Under the pieces are notes generated by a model, which was not told the DNA's origin, did no database searches, and worked only from the letters and a program-made list of their open reading frames with translations. 64,000 nucleotides of DNA, taken from the NCBI GenBank assembly GCA_021396245.1, contig WNYE01000003.1:434001-498000 (forward strand), given 5' to 3'. The stretch is from Sporothrix humicola (Eukaryota; Ascomycota; Sordariomycetes; Ophiostomatales; Ophiostomataceae). The translations under genes were made by a program, and so were the position numbers. This document shows positions 52,950 to 64,000 of this stretch, in pieces (the first letter of the stretch is position 1; each line of letters begins with the position of its first letter).

Positions 52950-55900
52950 GATGGGCTTTCGAGTTCGAGTTTGCGGGCGCGGAAAAGCTGGTCTAGCGAT
53001 CCGCCGTCACGTTGTCTGCCATGGGAGCGAAAAGAAAAGAAACACGTTAGCAAGCTGCTGTGGATGACCAAACAACAAACAACGACGCGACAACAATGTG
53101 GCGTGTGAAATATTCGATAACAAGCAAGTCCCAAGAAAGGCCAAGCACGGTTATTCAATGCAAGAGGTAACGTTCTGCAGATGGTATGTTGGGCGGCGGA
53201 GCAGGGGATGAAGAAGGGGGCACGCCTAAAAATAGAACCGTTTTTGGTTTGTTTTTTTTATCGGGGCAGAAAAGGGGACCTGTCAAAGAGGAAACCGAAC
53301 GTGCATAAACGCGAAATGGAGAGGGTCCAGATGGTAAGAAAAAAGGGAAAGCTTGGACGTAAAAGGGACGAGATCGTGCATAAACGAGAAGACCAAGATT
53401 TGGAGAAGATGCGAGACTGTGCAGGCTGTGAATGTTCTGGGGAAAGGAGTCGAGGCAACCAACGATAACACGAGAGGCAGACGGACGCCCGGTGATGCAC
53501 AAATTTGGCATCGCAATGACGTCCTGTTGCCAAGACTTTTGCCGGGCCTTTTTTTGCCGGCCCGTGCTATGGGGAGCAGAAGGGAAGCCTGGACAAGAAG
53601 TTGTAACAAAAAGCAGAAAGAGTACTCACAATCGTCAGGGCCCGGAGGCCGCCAGGGCAATCTCGGAGAAGAGACGAGACGTGTGTCGTTCAGGCACGAA
53701 GTCACAAAGACGCACAGAAACTGGACGGATACAGTTATCTGTGGTCTAGGCCCGCGTCGTATTTGTTGCTGTTTTCGCTGTATTTGCTGAATGGAGTATG
53801 TTGCTGTTCGCGTTGGAGGGAGGCAGTGCAAACACGGTTCCCGGGTAAGGATAAGTGAGCAGGGGAATGGGGGGGAAGCGAAAGCGAAAAAAGGGGAACG
53901 CAAGGCCGGAAGAATCGAGGAGTCGAAAATCGAAATTCGAGAAAGATCAGATTAATCGAATAGTCGGAGAGTCAAAAAAAGTAAAGTTCAAGAAGGCGAC
54001 TTTGTTTCGACGGCAAGCTCTGCATCGACAAATTGTTGCGCCGTTGTTCGGAATCACCGGTTTTGCCGTGCCTCTTTTGAGATGGGGGATAAGACAAGGA
54101 TCCAGATTGGCGTGCCGAGCTCGTTGATTCGATGGACGAAGAAGCAAAGGGTCGAGAACGGCGACGAAATATCGAGATGCGTGCACACAAAACACAGAAT
54201 ACAAAACACAATATGCGTAATGCGTGCAGGCAAAATTTCGTGCAGATAGGATTGCAGAAGGTCGGCGAGGCGCAGCGATGTTGTGTACGACCCCCTATTT
54301 CGCCGTTGTTATTCGCTGTCGCTTTTTGCTAATCGCTATTTGGCTCTTGTTTTCTGCTCGCGCCCGATTCCTCTACTCGACAGAGAAAAGAGAAAAAGGA
54401 AACAGAGGGGAAGGACGGTCGTGCGTCGATGGGTTCTTCCGTGCGACGTTATCGTGTGTCGCAGGAGAAAAGGAGGGGGGTCACTCGTGGGGTTCGTCCT
54501 TGTCGTAGAGTTCTCTGTGGTCTCATGGGCTACGCGGCAATGCGGCGATGCGGCGATGGGATGGAGGGATTGAATGCGTCGCGATGCAGAGGCCCTTAGA
54601 GGGAGACCGGGTCCATCGGCTGTCTTCGTTTCTCGAGATGGAATGAATCGGGAAGGTTGAATATTCAAGATTGGCGATAACTTCGAGTCGAAGATGCGCA
54701 AGATGAGATTCGAGGTCCGGAAGACGAGGAAAGGAGAAGGCCGAGGCAGGACAGCCAGATAAAGGGCAATGGAGGAATTGCCGGATGCAGGAAAACAATG
54801 ACGAGATGGAGATGAAGATGCAAGACGGAAAAAGAAATAAGAAAATCGACAACGGAATCGAAATCGGTAAAAGGAGAGAAGACGATACAACGATAAAGGG
54901 AGAGAAAGGCGTCGATGAGGAGGGGCCGACTGCTCAAACACACGCACACACACGAGGCGACGTCGAAGAGAAGAAGACGAGGATGCGGGAGAGGAAGAAG
55001 AGAAACAAGAAACGAGTCCGCCAGGGGTGGTGGTGGTGGTTCTGGTTCTTCTGAATCGCCGCGTGTCGTTGGGAGAGACAAAAGAAAACTGACGACGAAA
55101 AAGTTGGCGAACGGGCAGTTTGGCGGAGGTGGCTTTGGGCCTCTGAGTGGAGGAGCCAGAGGGAGCAAAATGGATTGGGATTGGGGCGGTTCGAGGATTT
55201 GGCCGGGGGCACGGCAGAGCCCAAAGGCTAGACTCTTTTTTTGCGGGAGACGGGGTTCTGTAGGTCCTGGAGAGCCCGAGAGGTTCTGGAGGTTCTGGAA
55301 AGAAAGGACTGACAGAAGGACTTGACTCGCAGCGCTAGCCTCTGTCGAGGACTCAATTCAGGACAGGAACACGCTGACTAGGGCTGGACTTGACTGGGAC
55401 AGAGCTGGGCAGGAAAGGGGGGAGGTGGGATGCGCTAACTGATCATCCCCTACTGCAGTTTGTTGTGCGGGAGGCAGGAGCGTTGGAGATCTTGGAAATA
55501 ATTAGAGGCAGGAGACTACAAACACCCAAAAGGGCCGGGAAGGAGCATTTGCCGTCGAGCGAGGCGTCGTCTGCGCCTTCTGTGTTGCCTTATTTACCCG
55601 TGAACGTTGGAACATTGAATTGTGAATTGCGAGGCAAGACCGCGTATGTACATAGACGCACTATCTATTATTACTGCGTATGATCTTACTGACGCTTGAG
55701 GAATTCCGCGGCGCCCTGAATCGATTTCACAAGCCTGGCATTCCACATAATTTGCAAGGCTACACTACAACCACAGGGAGCAATTATGCACGCCGAGGAC
55801 ACTGCGAACGCGAGAAACACGTTTGTATCGTCAATTGGCTCCGGAGGATTATCTACGAAAAGTGACTCTGGAGCTGGCATGCTCGGCGAGGGAAAAGAAA

Positions 55901-56345
55901 AAGGAAGAGAAAAAGGCGTTGTAAAACAGCTCTAACAAGTAGCCAGGCACCGGCTCTCTTCAACGGTTGCATTATTACGTCGTCATTTGTTTCCCCGTTT
56001 TCTGCGGTTGATGGCCGGACCCCGTTTAGATCCGTTTCGAGGTACAGTCACGTGCACAGAACTACCTGCTTTTGGCCAATCGTATGCCGTTATGCGCGTA
56101 AAGTGGATCCTGCCAAAACCGCGCAGCTTAACGGATACAGCTCCAGGGAGAGATACGCCAGCCAGGAGTTGTGGTAATTCTGTTGCCTCCAACGTCGAAT
56201 AGCTTCAACCACGACATCTCATCTCGACGTCCACGCCCACCACCACCCCATCGACGCGCATCATCACGAGAAGGGTCTCTACGTCAGATTATTTGCCCTA
56301 CTCGATACTACGCTCGTTTCTTTATCCTCCTTCACATCCGCAACG
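52950..56345. other. 3.4-kb gene-poor divergent region ROM2 / V-ATPase
   Basis: Upstream of both divergent genes. Near the ROM2 start the coding strand has a CT-rich run ending in CAG (about 53044-53016), which looks like an intron acceptor in the 5' UTR, and a nine-codon upstream frame (53022-52993). The middle is purine-rich on the plus strand (about 53850-55060). No further gene is supported. Confidence 0.45.
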
Positions 56346-57216
56346 ATGGCTGAGTCCGAGTTGGCTCCCAAGTTCGCGCCGTTCTTCGGCATGGTACGGA
56401 GCTCCCTTCTTGTTGAAGCGCAGTTGTTGGAGATGTGCACCTGTCGCAGTCTTGCTAACTTTTCTCACTAGGCCGGAATTGCGAGTGCCATGATTCTCGG
56501 AAGTACGTCTTACTGATCCCTACAAACCGAAGCGAAGATCAGCCCTCCTTATCACGAAACACGATGCAACATCTCGAGATGGACAAACATGGACACGGCT
56601 TTTATGGAACTGGACTCTAACACACTCTCTAGGCATGGGCGCCGCATACGGCACAGCCAAGTCGGGTATTGGTATCGCAGGTGTCGGTACCTTCCGCCCG
56701 GACCTGATCATGAAGGTGGGTGAAGTTCATGCTTCTCCAGTGCCTGCTTCGTTTCTCGTCTAACAAATCCAGTGCCTGATCCCCGTCGTCATGTCCGGTA
56801 TCATTGCCGTCTACGCACTCGTCATCTCTGTCCTGATCGCCCAGGACCTGGCACCGCCGTCCAGCAACAACCACTACTCTTTATTCAAGTAGGCGCCCCC
56901 TCTCCACCAACAATTGTCATAATTCGTCTCTAACAGCAACAGCGGCTTCATGCATCTGGCGTGCGGCATTTCGGTCGGCGCGACGGGCCTGGCGGCCGGC
57001 TACTGCATCGGTGTCGTCGGCGACAAGGGCGTGCGCGCGTACATGGAGCAGTCGCGCATTTTCGTGGGCATGGTGCTGATTCTGATTTTCGGCGAGGTGC
57101 TGGGTCTTTATGGGTATGTTTGTCTTCTTGTGCCCACCTTTTCTTTCCTTTCTCGTACTGACACTGTGTGCAGCCTCATTGTCGGCCTGATCCTGAACAC
57201 GAAGAGCAAGGACTAA
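56346..57216 (+). CDS. V-ATPase proteolipid subunit c/c' (Vma3/Vma11 family)
   Basis: Membrane rotor subunit of the vacuolar proton pump. Six exons: 56346-56393, 56472-56502, 56633-56715, 56773-56888, 56943-57113 and 57174-57216, giving 163 aa. All introns are GT-AG and 54-130 nt long. The protein has four hydrophobic helices: FAPFFGMAGIASAMILGSMG, then GAAYGTAKSGIGIAGVGTFR, PVVMSGIIAVYALVISVLIA, and the last pair with GVRAYMEQSRIFVGMVLILI and FGEVLGLYGLIVGLIL. The proton-carrying glutamate lies in IFGEVLG. The sequence combines features of yeast Vma3 and Vma11, as filamentous-fungal members do, so I do not choose between c and c'. The fifth exon has two possible acceptors six bases apart. 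Confidence 0.93.
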
Positions 57217-58504
57217 ACGATCGAATCTCGACGACAAACGACTTCGTTTGATGGCAACCGACGTGACGATACAGCCACCGTGGACGACTACACATCGATC
57301 CCGAGCCACCCGAGGAAACAACTTTTACTACTGTATACAACAAACACACGGGGACGACTGGTGAAGAGAGGAGGACGCGGAGTAATCGACATGCTGTAGG
57401 AGGACTATGCCAGCCTATCTCTACCGATGGCCGGTCTATTTTCTCCTCCTGCACAAACACACACAACTGGCGCTGGGGCGTTTGCTACTATTTTTGCTCT
57501 TCTTTTCCTTTCCTTTTTGTTTTTGATTATCTCATTTCTTGTACGGGATGCTTGCGCAAAGTCCCTATGTGTATCACTCCTCGGGGAAACCATGATAGAA
57601 CGGGCAGGATTTTCAGGCGAGGAGGTGGATGAGATAGAGAGGTCAGGCTCATAATGATTGGCCTGCTAGTCCTCTATCTTTGGGATTTCAATTTTGTCTA
57701 GCATTTAAGCATATACATCACATTACATGTAACAGCACTTATAAAGGCCTTGACCGTTAGAGTTGAAAGTGTTTATTTCATTCTGGATAATGTAAAATGA
57801 TATGGAATGAAGTGCGGAGTGCATCGCGCAGAGGCGGTCACTAGATGTCAGAATCTGACCAGAGAATCCATAAACAACAATGTAGAGGCCGTAAAGGAGC
57901 GGGGGAGTTGATCCGGCGCTTTCAGAGCCGTCTGTCGAGGAAAGACTGTGGCCCATGAGAAATAAATTTGAACAATATATGAAAAAGATCGTAAACCAGG
58001 CATCAGTCAGTAACCCGTGAAACCAACGCCGTTTTTCGCCCGTAAATGAACAAAGTAAAAAAAAAACAAGAAAACATGTTGTCATCCAAAAACATTTCGT
58101 GGCGCCCAGAGCAATGCGTTGCCGTAAAAAAAGTCAAGAGAAAAGAGGAACAAGAAAGGAAAGCAAAAGACGACCAGATACGTCTTGTGTGAAAATCAAA
58201 ACGCCTCTGGAAACCGAACGGCCGTGTGATGCTTGGAGACAACGAATGAAAAAGAGGGACCATCATAGATGGTGAGAAATGAAGAAAAATAAGTAGAAGA
58301 TGTAAATAAAAGAAGGGGGAGAGAGGTTACGAAAGGGAAATGACTCTCAAGACGCCTGCGTCCAAGATTGGGTTGGAGCCCTACTGCACACGCCGTGGGT
58401 GGTGGTGCCGCATAGAGTTGGCATCCATACGGCGGCGCAGCCGACCCGATCCATGGCGGTTTTTTATTTGGCCTGCGGAAGAAGAAAAGAAGATGTCCGG
58501 TTAG
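57217..58504. other. 3' region between convergent genes
   Basis: T-rich and A-rich sequence between the V-ATPase gene and a minus-strand gene. Short frames occur but are not supported. Confidence 0.5.
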
Positions 58505-59773
58505 TTAATGGCCAAGGAAATGGTGGTGCAGGCGGAGATGACGACGTGATGTGGACGACGACGAGGACGATATCGGGGTGTTAGGACGGGCAAACGAACC
58601 AAGGAACCAATCCCAACGGCGGTCTTCGCGGTGGAGCGCATCTTCGCCGTGCGAGTTGCTCTCGCGTGCCATGCGCTCGGCACGTGCGCGGCGCGCAGCC
58701 GTCTCGCCTACCAAGTATGGGTCCTCTAGCGGGCGGAACGAGCCGTTGCCCGTGCTCAGCCGTCCAACGACAGTCCCGTTACCTGTAGCGCTGCGAAGAG
58801 CGGCGGCACTGCCACCACCGCTCCCGTTGCCATTTCCGTTCCCGGCATTGGCGGCGGCATTCCGACGGGCAGCAGCAGCCATGCGCCGACTGGCGGCAGC
58901 TTCTTCCTGTTCCATCTGTTCAAGGACGGCAAGGCGGCGCATCAGACCTCCAATCTCGGCAGCAGCAGAAGCATGTTCGGCGGCTGCGACACGGCGCAGG
59001 GCGACGGACTGGTAGAGGCGGGCGTTGGGGCTGGTTGAGATGGTCGACCATGATGGCACACGGAAACGGGATAGGTCAGGGATGTCGTCGCGGCGCACGT
59101 TGTCCATGCGCGCAGGAAGCTGAAAACCTGTACCGGAACCGGAGCCGGAGGCAGCGGAAGCCGACCCAGCTCGCCGAGCGGCAGCAGCGCTGGCTGGGCC
59201 AGACGAAATGGTGGGGACAGACCGATGCCGCGGCGGGGCGACGACACGTTCGGCGGAGCCAACGGGCGGGGCGGTATACGGCGGCAGCAGGCTGCTGTAT
59301 CCGGAGCTGGGGACAGTGTAGTGAAGTGTGGGTGCCTCCGAAGCTAAACAAATGGGAGGGGAGGGCGCACGGGCGCGTGATCAAAGCGGTTAGCGGAAGC
59401 CCCGAACCGAAGGACTGGACTCAAAGACATGACAAAAAGAAGAGAGGGGCACGGCACGCAAGAAGTGCAGGTTGGCAGAATGCAGGTGTGCCGGCCTGAG
59501 AGCCATGCGCGGGGCACGTTTGATTTGCGTGCCCTGGTCTGGCCGGCCGACGATCGGAAGGCGCCGATGACGACACAGCACAGGGAAGATAAGAGGCGGG
59601 CCCAATATCTCGGGATTTGGGCACGAAGCGCGCAAAAAGGCACAGAAATGAAATAAAAGTTAAAACTCACAGTAAGAAGGCGCAGCGGAGCGGATAGATG
59701 CCGTTTCAAAGTCTTCGGCGGTGAGGCCGTCCATGATCTCGTGGGAGCGGCGGGGAACCATGACGTCGGCCAT
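58505..59773 (-). CDS. Ala/Ser/Arg-rich protein of unknown function
   Basis: Exon 1 is 59773-59671 (MADVMVPRRSHEIMDGLTAE and onward) and exon 2 is 59343-58505, giving 313 aa. The intron 59670-59344 has a GTGAGT donor and a TTTAG acceptor and joins APSY to SEAPTLHYTVPSSGYSSL. At 327 nt it is far longer than any other intron in the window, so an extra exon may be missed. The middle has a helical Ala/Arg part (ASAAAEIGGLMRRLAVLEQM) and a Gly/Asn tract. The C-terminal part (DPYLVGETAARRARAERMAR, then HREDRRWDWFLGSFARPNTP) looks more conserved. No family was recognised. Confidence 0.72.
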
Positions 59774-62700
59774 CTTGGCTACTCTTTGTTGTTTTGTTTT
59801 CTGTTATCGGCGGTATTTTTGTGGTGAGTCTTGCCGGTACGTTTTTGTGTGTGTGTTTATAAGCGTGCGGTGGCTGGCGCAAACGAGCTCGGCGTATAAA
59901 TATGCAAGAACTGAAATTTGGTAAACGTCACTGTCGAGTGTGGCTTGTTGTTTGAGCTGTCGGCGTCTGGCGCGAGGTGAATAAACGAGAGGCGAGGTTG
60001 GTGAGAAAGGAAAGAAACAAAACAAATGAAAAACAAAAGGATGAAGGAGAGAAGAATCCAAAAACGGGAACAAGACAACAAAAAATAAGAAAGAAACCAA
60101 AAAGGAAACGGAAAAGTAGCCCAAGCACAGAGGAATGCGGAAACAGAAAGCAGCCCGAGGGGGGGAGGCAGGAAGGAAGAAAAAGTGGATGTGCTGCGAG
60201 TTGTGACCTTGCACCTTGCAGGTGTCTGTCTGTGGACTATGTTTGTGGATGTGCCTTGCGTGTTCCGTCCTCCTGTGTTGTTCTATTGATAATGTAGCGT
60301 GGGCGGGCCTGCAGGATGTTGTGGACCGCCCCGTGTTGATGGTGAGGATAGACTGGGGCTCGATGGACCTCCTCTCTTGGTCTCCTCCTCTTTTTGCTCT
60401 TTTTGTCGTGCTTTTTGGATGTCTAGCGTCACCTTGCTGGCGCTTTTTCGGTCGATGCGAGAGTGTGACGGGGAGGGGACAGAGAATAAGACGTCTTAAA
60501 GTCTGCTGTGGAAGTGGGGTTGTGTGTGTGTTAGTGAAGTGTATTTGTTACTCTGATATTTTGTATTCTGAGGTCGTTGTGGATTCTGTCATGTTTGATG
60601 TCTCGGGAGAGTTGAAGCGATCGTGAATGTTCAACGAAGGACCAGTCGAGGGACAAAGGTTGTTGTCATCCGACCACTTGCCCTTTTGCGTTTTTGGGGA
60701 CGGGGTGGTGTTGGTGGCTTGCCGGCTTGTTTGGTTTTGGGGTTTTAGTTATGTATTCTTCTTACCTTTTGCTTGTGGCCCTGTGGGATATCCCTTGGCG
60801 TTTCTTTTCTTTTTCGTCTTTTGCGTTTCTGGCTTGATGGCTTTCCGTCTTCCTTCTGACTTTCGTCAAGGGTGACCCTTCTTTTTTATTTGTTCCGTTG
60901 ACGGATGGCTGTGCTGTTGCCCTACTCTGTACCCTTACCCGGTATGTGTGTTTCTTTTTCTCGGAAAAGTTAGGCCAGACTGCAGTCAAGAGAAGAAGAG
61001 GGTGTGTGGGTGGTCGACGGCTCAGACAGAAAAGAGACAAAAGAAAAAAAAAGAGACAGGAAAGCAGACAAGGGGATGTTGAATGTGACACGTGAGGGCT
61101 TCCAGAAGGGAGGCTTTTGAGGGTCTGAGGCTGGGAGGATCTTGAAGGAGGGGGCGAGCAACTATGGCCGGGTGGACAAAAAAAGCAAAAAGGAAGAATG
61201 GATGAGTGGATGAGAGCGGGCGAGAAGCGACGATGCAGGTCACGCCCGAAATAGGCAATGAGCGAACGAACCGTGGAAGTCGAGACCAACTCAAGCCAGC
61301 TGCTGCACTGCTGCACAATGCGAGGGGTGAAGAAGCGTGATGGAGGGTGGAGGGGGAGTGGCTGGTACGGTAGGGTGACCGTTAGCTCGTTGGCCGGCGT
61401 CGTGTTAGCTGCGTCTTCTGAACAGGAACGGGCTGGGCGCTGGGGCGAGGGTCCTCCTTTGTTCTGCAGGAGAGAGGGGTTTAGACCAGAAGGTTGACGA
61501 CAAGAGAAAACAATAAACCTTTTGGGAGTCTATTGAAGTTGACGGCGTACAAATAAGGGTGTCGTAAGAATGTAAGAAAGGAGGGGGAATGGGGAGGGGT
61601 TGTGAGTGTGAGTCCAAAAGAAACAGTGTAAGTGGAGTTGGGCCGGGGTGGAGATGGCGAGAGATGGTTTAAGAATGTCTTGATGCAACGAAGACGACAG
61701 GGCATAACTTACTTTTCTTGTATGGTGGAATGTATGGAGGAAGACGGTGTGCTTGTTGACAAATTGACGAGTCAAAAAGTTGTTCCTCGTAGCTGGAAGG
61801 GAGAATAGAACCGTGCCGAAAGGTAATGGTAACGGCTTGCAGACGGCCGCAAGTGGTTCAGAGCCAAGAAATATCTCAAGAGGGAAATAAGGAAGAAGAC
61901 GGAAGACCAGAACGAAAGGAACAAGGGGAATGAAAGGAACAAGATGATGTAGTTCTTAGACGGCGTATTTCTTGAGTAAGAGCTCAAGGTACGATCTAAT
62001 ATGGCGAGTGTAAGACGAATGCGCGGTGCGCACCAGGGCCAGTCGATGACGAGCGACGACCGGGCTGCGCTGGGTTGGCGTGGATCCGGGTCTGGGATGT
62101 CGCGTGTTGGATGGCATTAAGGAGTGAGGCTATTGTAAGAAGAGCAAAAGAAGATGAAAAGGAGCAAGGCAGACGACTGGATGTGGAGGAGACGCAAGCT
62201 GGAAAGCCAAACACAGAATTACGGAAAGTACGTCCAGCCATGTACAGTTGCGACTTCCCGTTGAAGCACGAGATACATGTCTGGGCCAAGGCAATCTCGG
62301 AAAGTGCCAAGAGCACACCAAAGCGGCAAGAACGGCCGCTCTACAAGGACACAAACAGATGAGTTTAAAATGTACAAAAATAAGAGTAAAAACACTCGTG
62401 AAAAGGCCCTCAGAAAACGCCATCAGGCACCTCTTTCCTTGCCACGACTGCACCCCAGGCCTCTTGCTTCTTGTCGGGAAAATGTAAGTTTGCCCGGCCG
62501 AAGAAGATGCAGGCCAAGCACGCGGCCAAGAAAGGAAAAACCCCCAGCGGTGAGCAGGGCATGCGGGCAGCAGGGCAAGGGATGATAGACATGGGAAGAG
62601 GCTCGGGAGGATTCTAGCTGGGCAATTAACACAAAAGTGGTGGTGGGCAGGCGATAAGGCGTGAGACAGCTGGACACCCAAACGTCACCAGCATCCACCT

Positions 62701-63939
62701 TTTCGAGATCCTTGTAGAAACCCATGTGCAGACCGCAAGATAGCAGACAACGGAGGGAACGGCAATAGCCAAAAATTCGAGAGAGCGCCTGCCTTTCTTG
62801 TTTGTTTGGGGGAGCCTTCTTCTGCTTCCAAGGAAAGAGCGCCCGGTAATCCCCAATATGGTATCTCACGGTATTGTGGAGAGAACACTGGAGCTAGAGA
62901 GCCATGGCTATGGAGACTTTGGAGAGTCTAACGGCTGGATCGCTGTTTCCCGGCCTTTGTTCCAAGTACTTGTACCTGGGAAAGAGCGAGCGATCGCGAA
63001 GGCCTCCCACGCCCCAAACTGGACCCAGACCTGCGTAACTGCGTAATACGGCGTCTCGTGTGTTGTGTGTTGTGTGCTGTGTACCCTGTGCTCTTTCTCC
63101 TTCTGCTTTTGTGTTCTTTCTGTGGACAGTTGGCTCGCTTGTGTCGTGTCTGCCAGTCCGCGCTCCTCCAGGATGGCGGGACAGACGGCCCAGACCCAGT
63201 CGCCTTGTTCTCTGCCCTGCCCTGCCCTGGCTGCCCCTCTTTCGCTCTTTCCCAGTGCATTACACAACCGCAAACCTGCGCAACGTTGCTCCACTTCCGA
63301 CATCATCTCCGGCTCGGTATTTCGTGTTTTCATGGTTTTGTGGTTTTGTGTTTTCGTAATGTGAGATGGATAGTGCCTGTGTAGTGAATGACTATTTTTG
63401 ACGTAAACAGAGGACGAGGAAAGGCTTGTTATTCTGACGTCGGACCCGAGATCGCTCGCAACAGGCGTTCGACTTTCCGACGTTTTTGACGCAACCGTGG
63501 TTCCGTCTTGATATTACAGAGCTGCGGACTTGGAGATTGATACGGATATTCCGGATATTTCACAAACGGCAGATCGCACCGCTGAGCTACTTGCGATTCC
63601 TCCCACATGTGGCGCACATGAGCTCTGGGCAGGTGGCTGTAAGCTATCATATCCGAAAGGGTTAAATCTTGATTATTTGATATTCGTGAGTAGAGAGGAA
63701 AGTTGATCGCCGCAACCTATCCAATTTCTATATGCTCCTCCTTTCTTTTTCCTCTGTTGTTTTTATATCTCTCATTTTGGTTTTCTTCCTCTTTTGGTTT
63801 GATTTCTTTTTTTTCCCCAGTACTCCATTTGGTATCCGTTCCAATCCGAATGCACCAAAGCAAAGCCAAGGCCAGAGCAAAACCAGGACTTTATATATAC
63901 AGATTCACCGCTTCAACACCCGGGCCTCCTACTCTCCCA
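59774..63939. other. 4.2-kb gene-poor region
   Basis: Upstream of the minus-strand gene and then mostly featureless. Frames up to about 184 codons occur on both strands but are Ser/Leu/Cys strings without family content. On the minus strand near 63590 a perfect tRNA A-box-like word (TAGCTCAGCGG) occurs, but no cloverleaf could be folded. No other feature was supported. Confidence 0.45.
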
Positions 63940-64000
63940 TCATGGCTTGTAGTCCTTGATGTAGCTGTTGATCACTTTGACGCACTGGTCGGGCGAGTGC
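63940..64000 (-). CDS. C-terminus of a gene running off the right edge
   Basis: The last 19 residues read HSPDQCVKVINSYIKDYKP followed by TGA (complement of 63940-63942). The codons are GC-rich and the text looks like an amphipathic C-terminal helix, unlike the flanking sequence. Only this tail is visible, so the family cannot be named. Confidence 0.5.
   Translation of the reverse strand, partial: HSPDQCVKVINSYIKDYKP

Noticed and set aside
62130..62681. 183-codon minus-strand frame
   Set aside because: Cys/Leu/Ser-rich text without motifs and no supporting context.
63520..63610. tRNA-like A-box word TAGCTCAGCGG on the minus strand
   Set aside because: No matching B box (best candidate has three mismatches) and no acceptor or T-arm pairing, so no tRNA is called.

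Overview
This window is nuclear DNA of a filamentous ascomycete (Pezizomycotina, most likely a sordariomycete). The evidence is many short GT-AG introns (mostly 50-130 nt, often with a CTAAC-like branch site), GC-rich exons, CT-rich leaders, long Ala/Pro/Gln-rich proteins and housekeeping genes with clear fungal relatives. No plasmid, phage, transposon, rRNA, CRISPR or convincing tRNA signal was seen. I reconstructed most exon junctions by hand from splice signals, phase and family motifs.

Layout. 0.9-5.5 kb: a two-domain E2 ubiquitin-conjugating enzyme (UBE2Z-like), then a low-complexity nuclear-type protein on the minus strand. 5.5-9.7 kb: a gene-poor stretch, then a DHA1-type MFS transporter. 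12.5-15 kb: a three-exon protein of unknown function and a minus-strand NAD(P)-binding Rossmann protein. 16-22.3 kb: two large proteins, one with C-terminal membrane segments and one Pro/Ala/Glu-rich. 23-25 kb: a small single-pass membrane protein and a PLAC8 protein. 25-29.3 kb: gene-poor.

29-34.4 kb: NatD/NAA40 histone acetyltransferase, LYRM2-type LYR protein, mitochondrial ribosomal protein bL36m and an alpha/beta hydrolase. 34.7-41.4 kb: N-myristoyltransferase, an unrecognised membrane protein and an ABHD12-like hydrolase with six exons, one only 8 nt long. 43-47.7 kb: SWR1-complex subunit Swc3 and the twin CX9C protein Mix17. 48.7-53 kb: the Rho1 GEF Rom2. 56.3-59.8 kb: a six-exon V-ATPase proteolipid and an unknown protein. 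59.8-63.9 kb: gene-poor, with the 3' end of one more gene at the right edge.

The genes are unrelated housekeeping functions (chromatin, mitochondria, lipid modification, cell-wall signalling, vacuolar acidification) with no biosynthetic cluster. The most notable points are structural: a motif-supported 8-nt micro-exon, two genes with open reading frame continuing in phase past the stop codon, a stop-free intron of 3n length in ROM2, two octanucleotide arrays with higher-order structure, three copies of a 13-mer in one intron, and a histidine-rich insert in bL36m.
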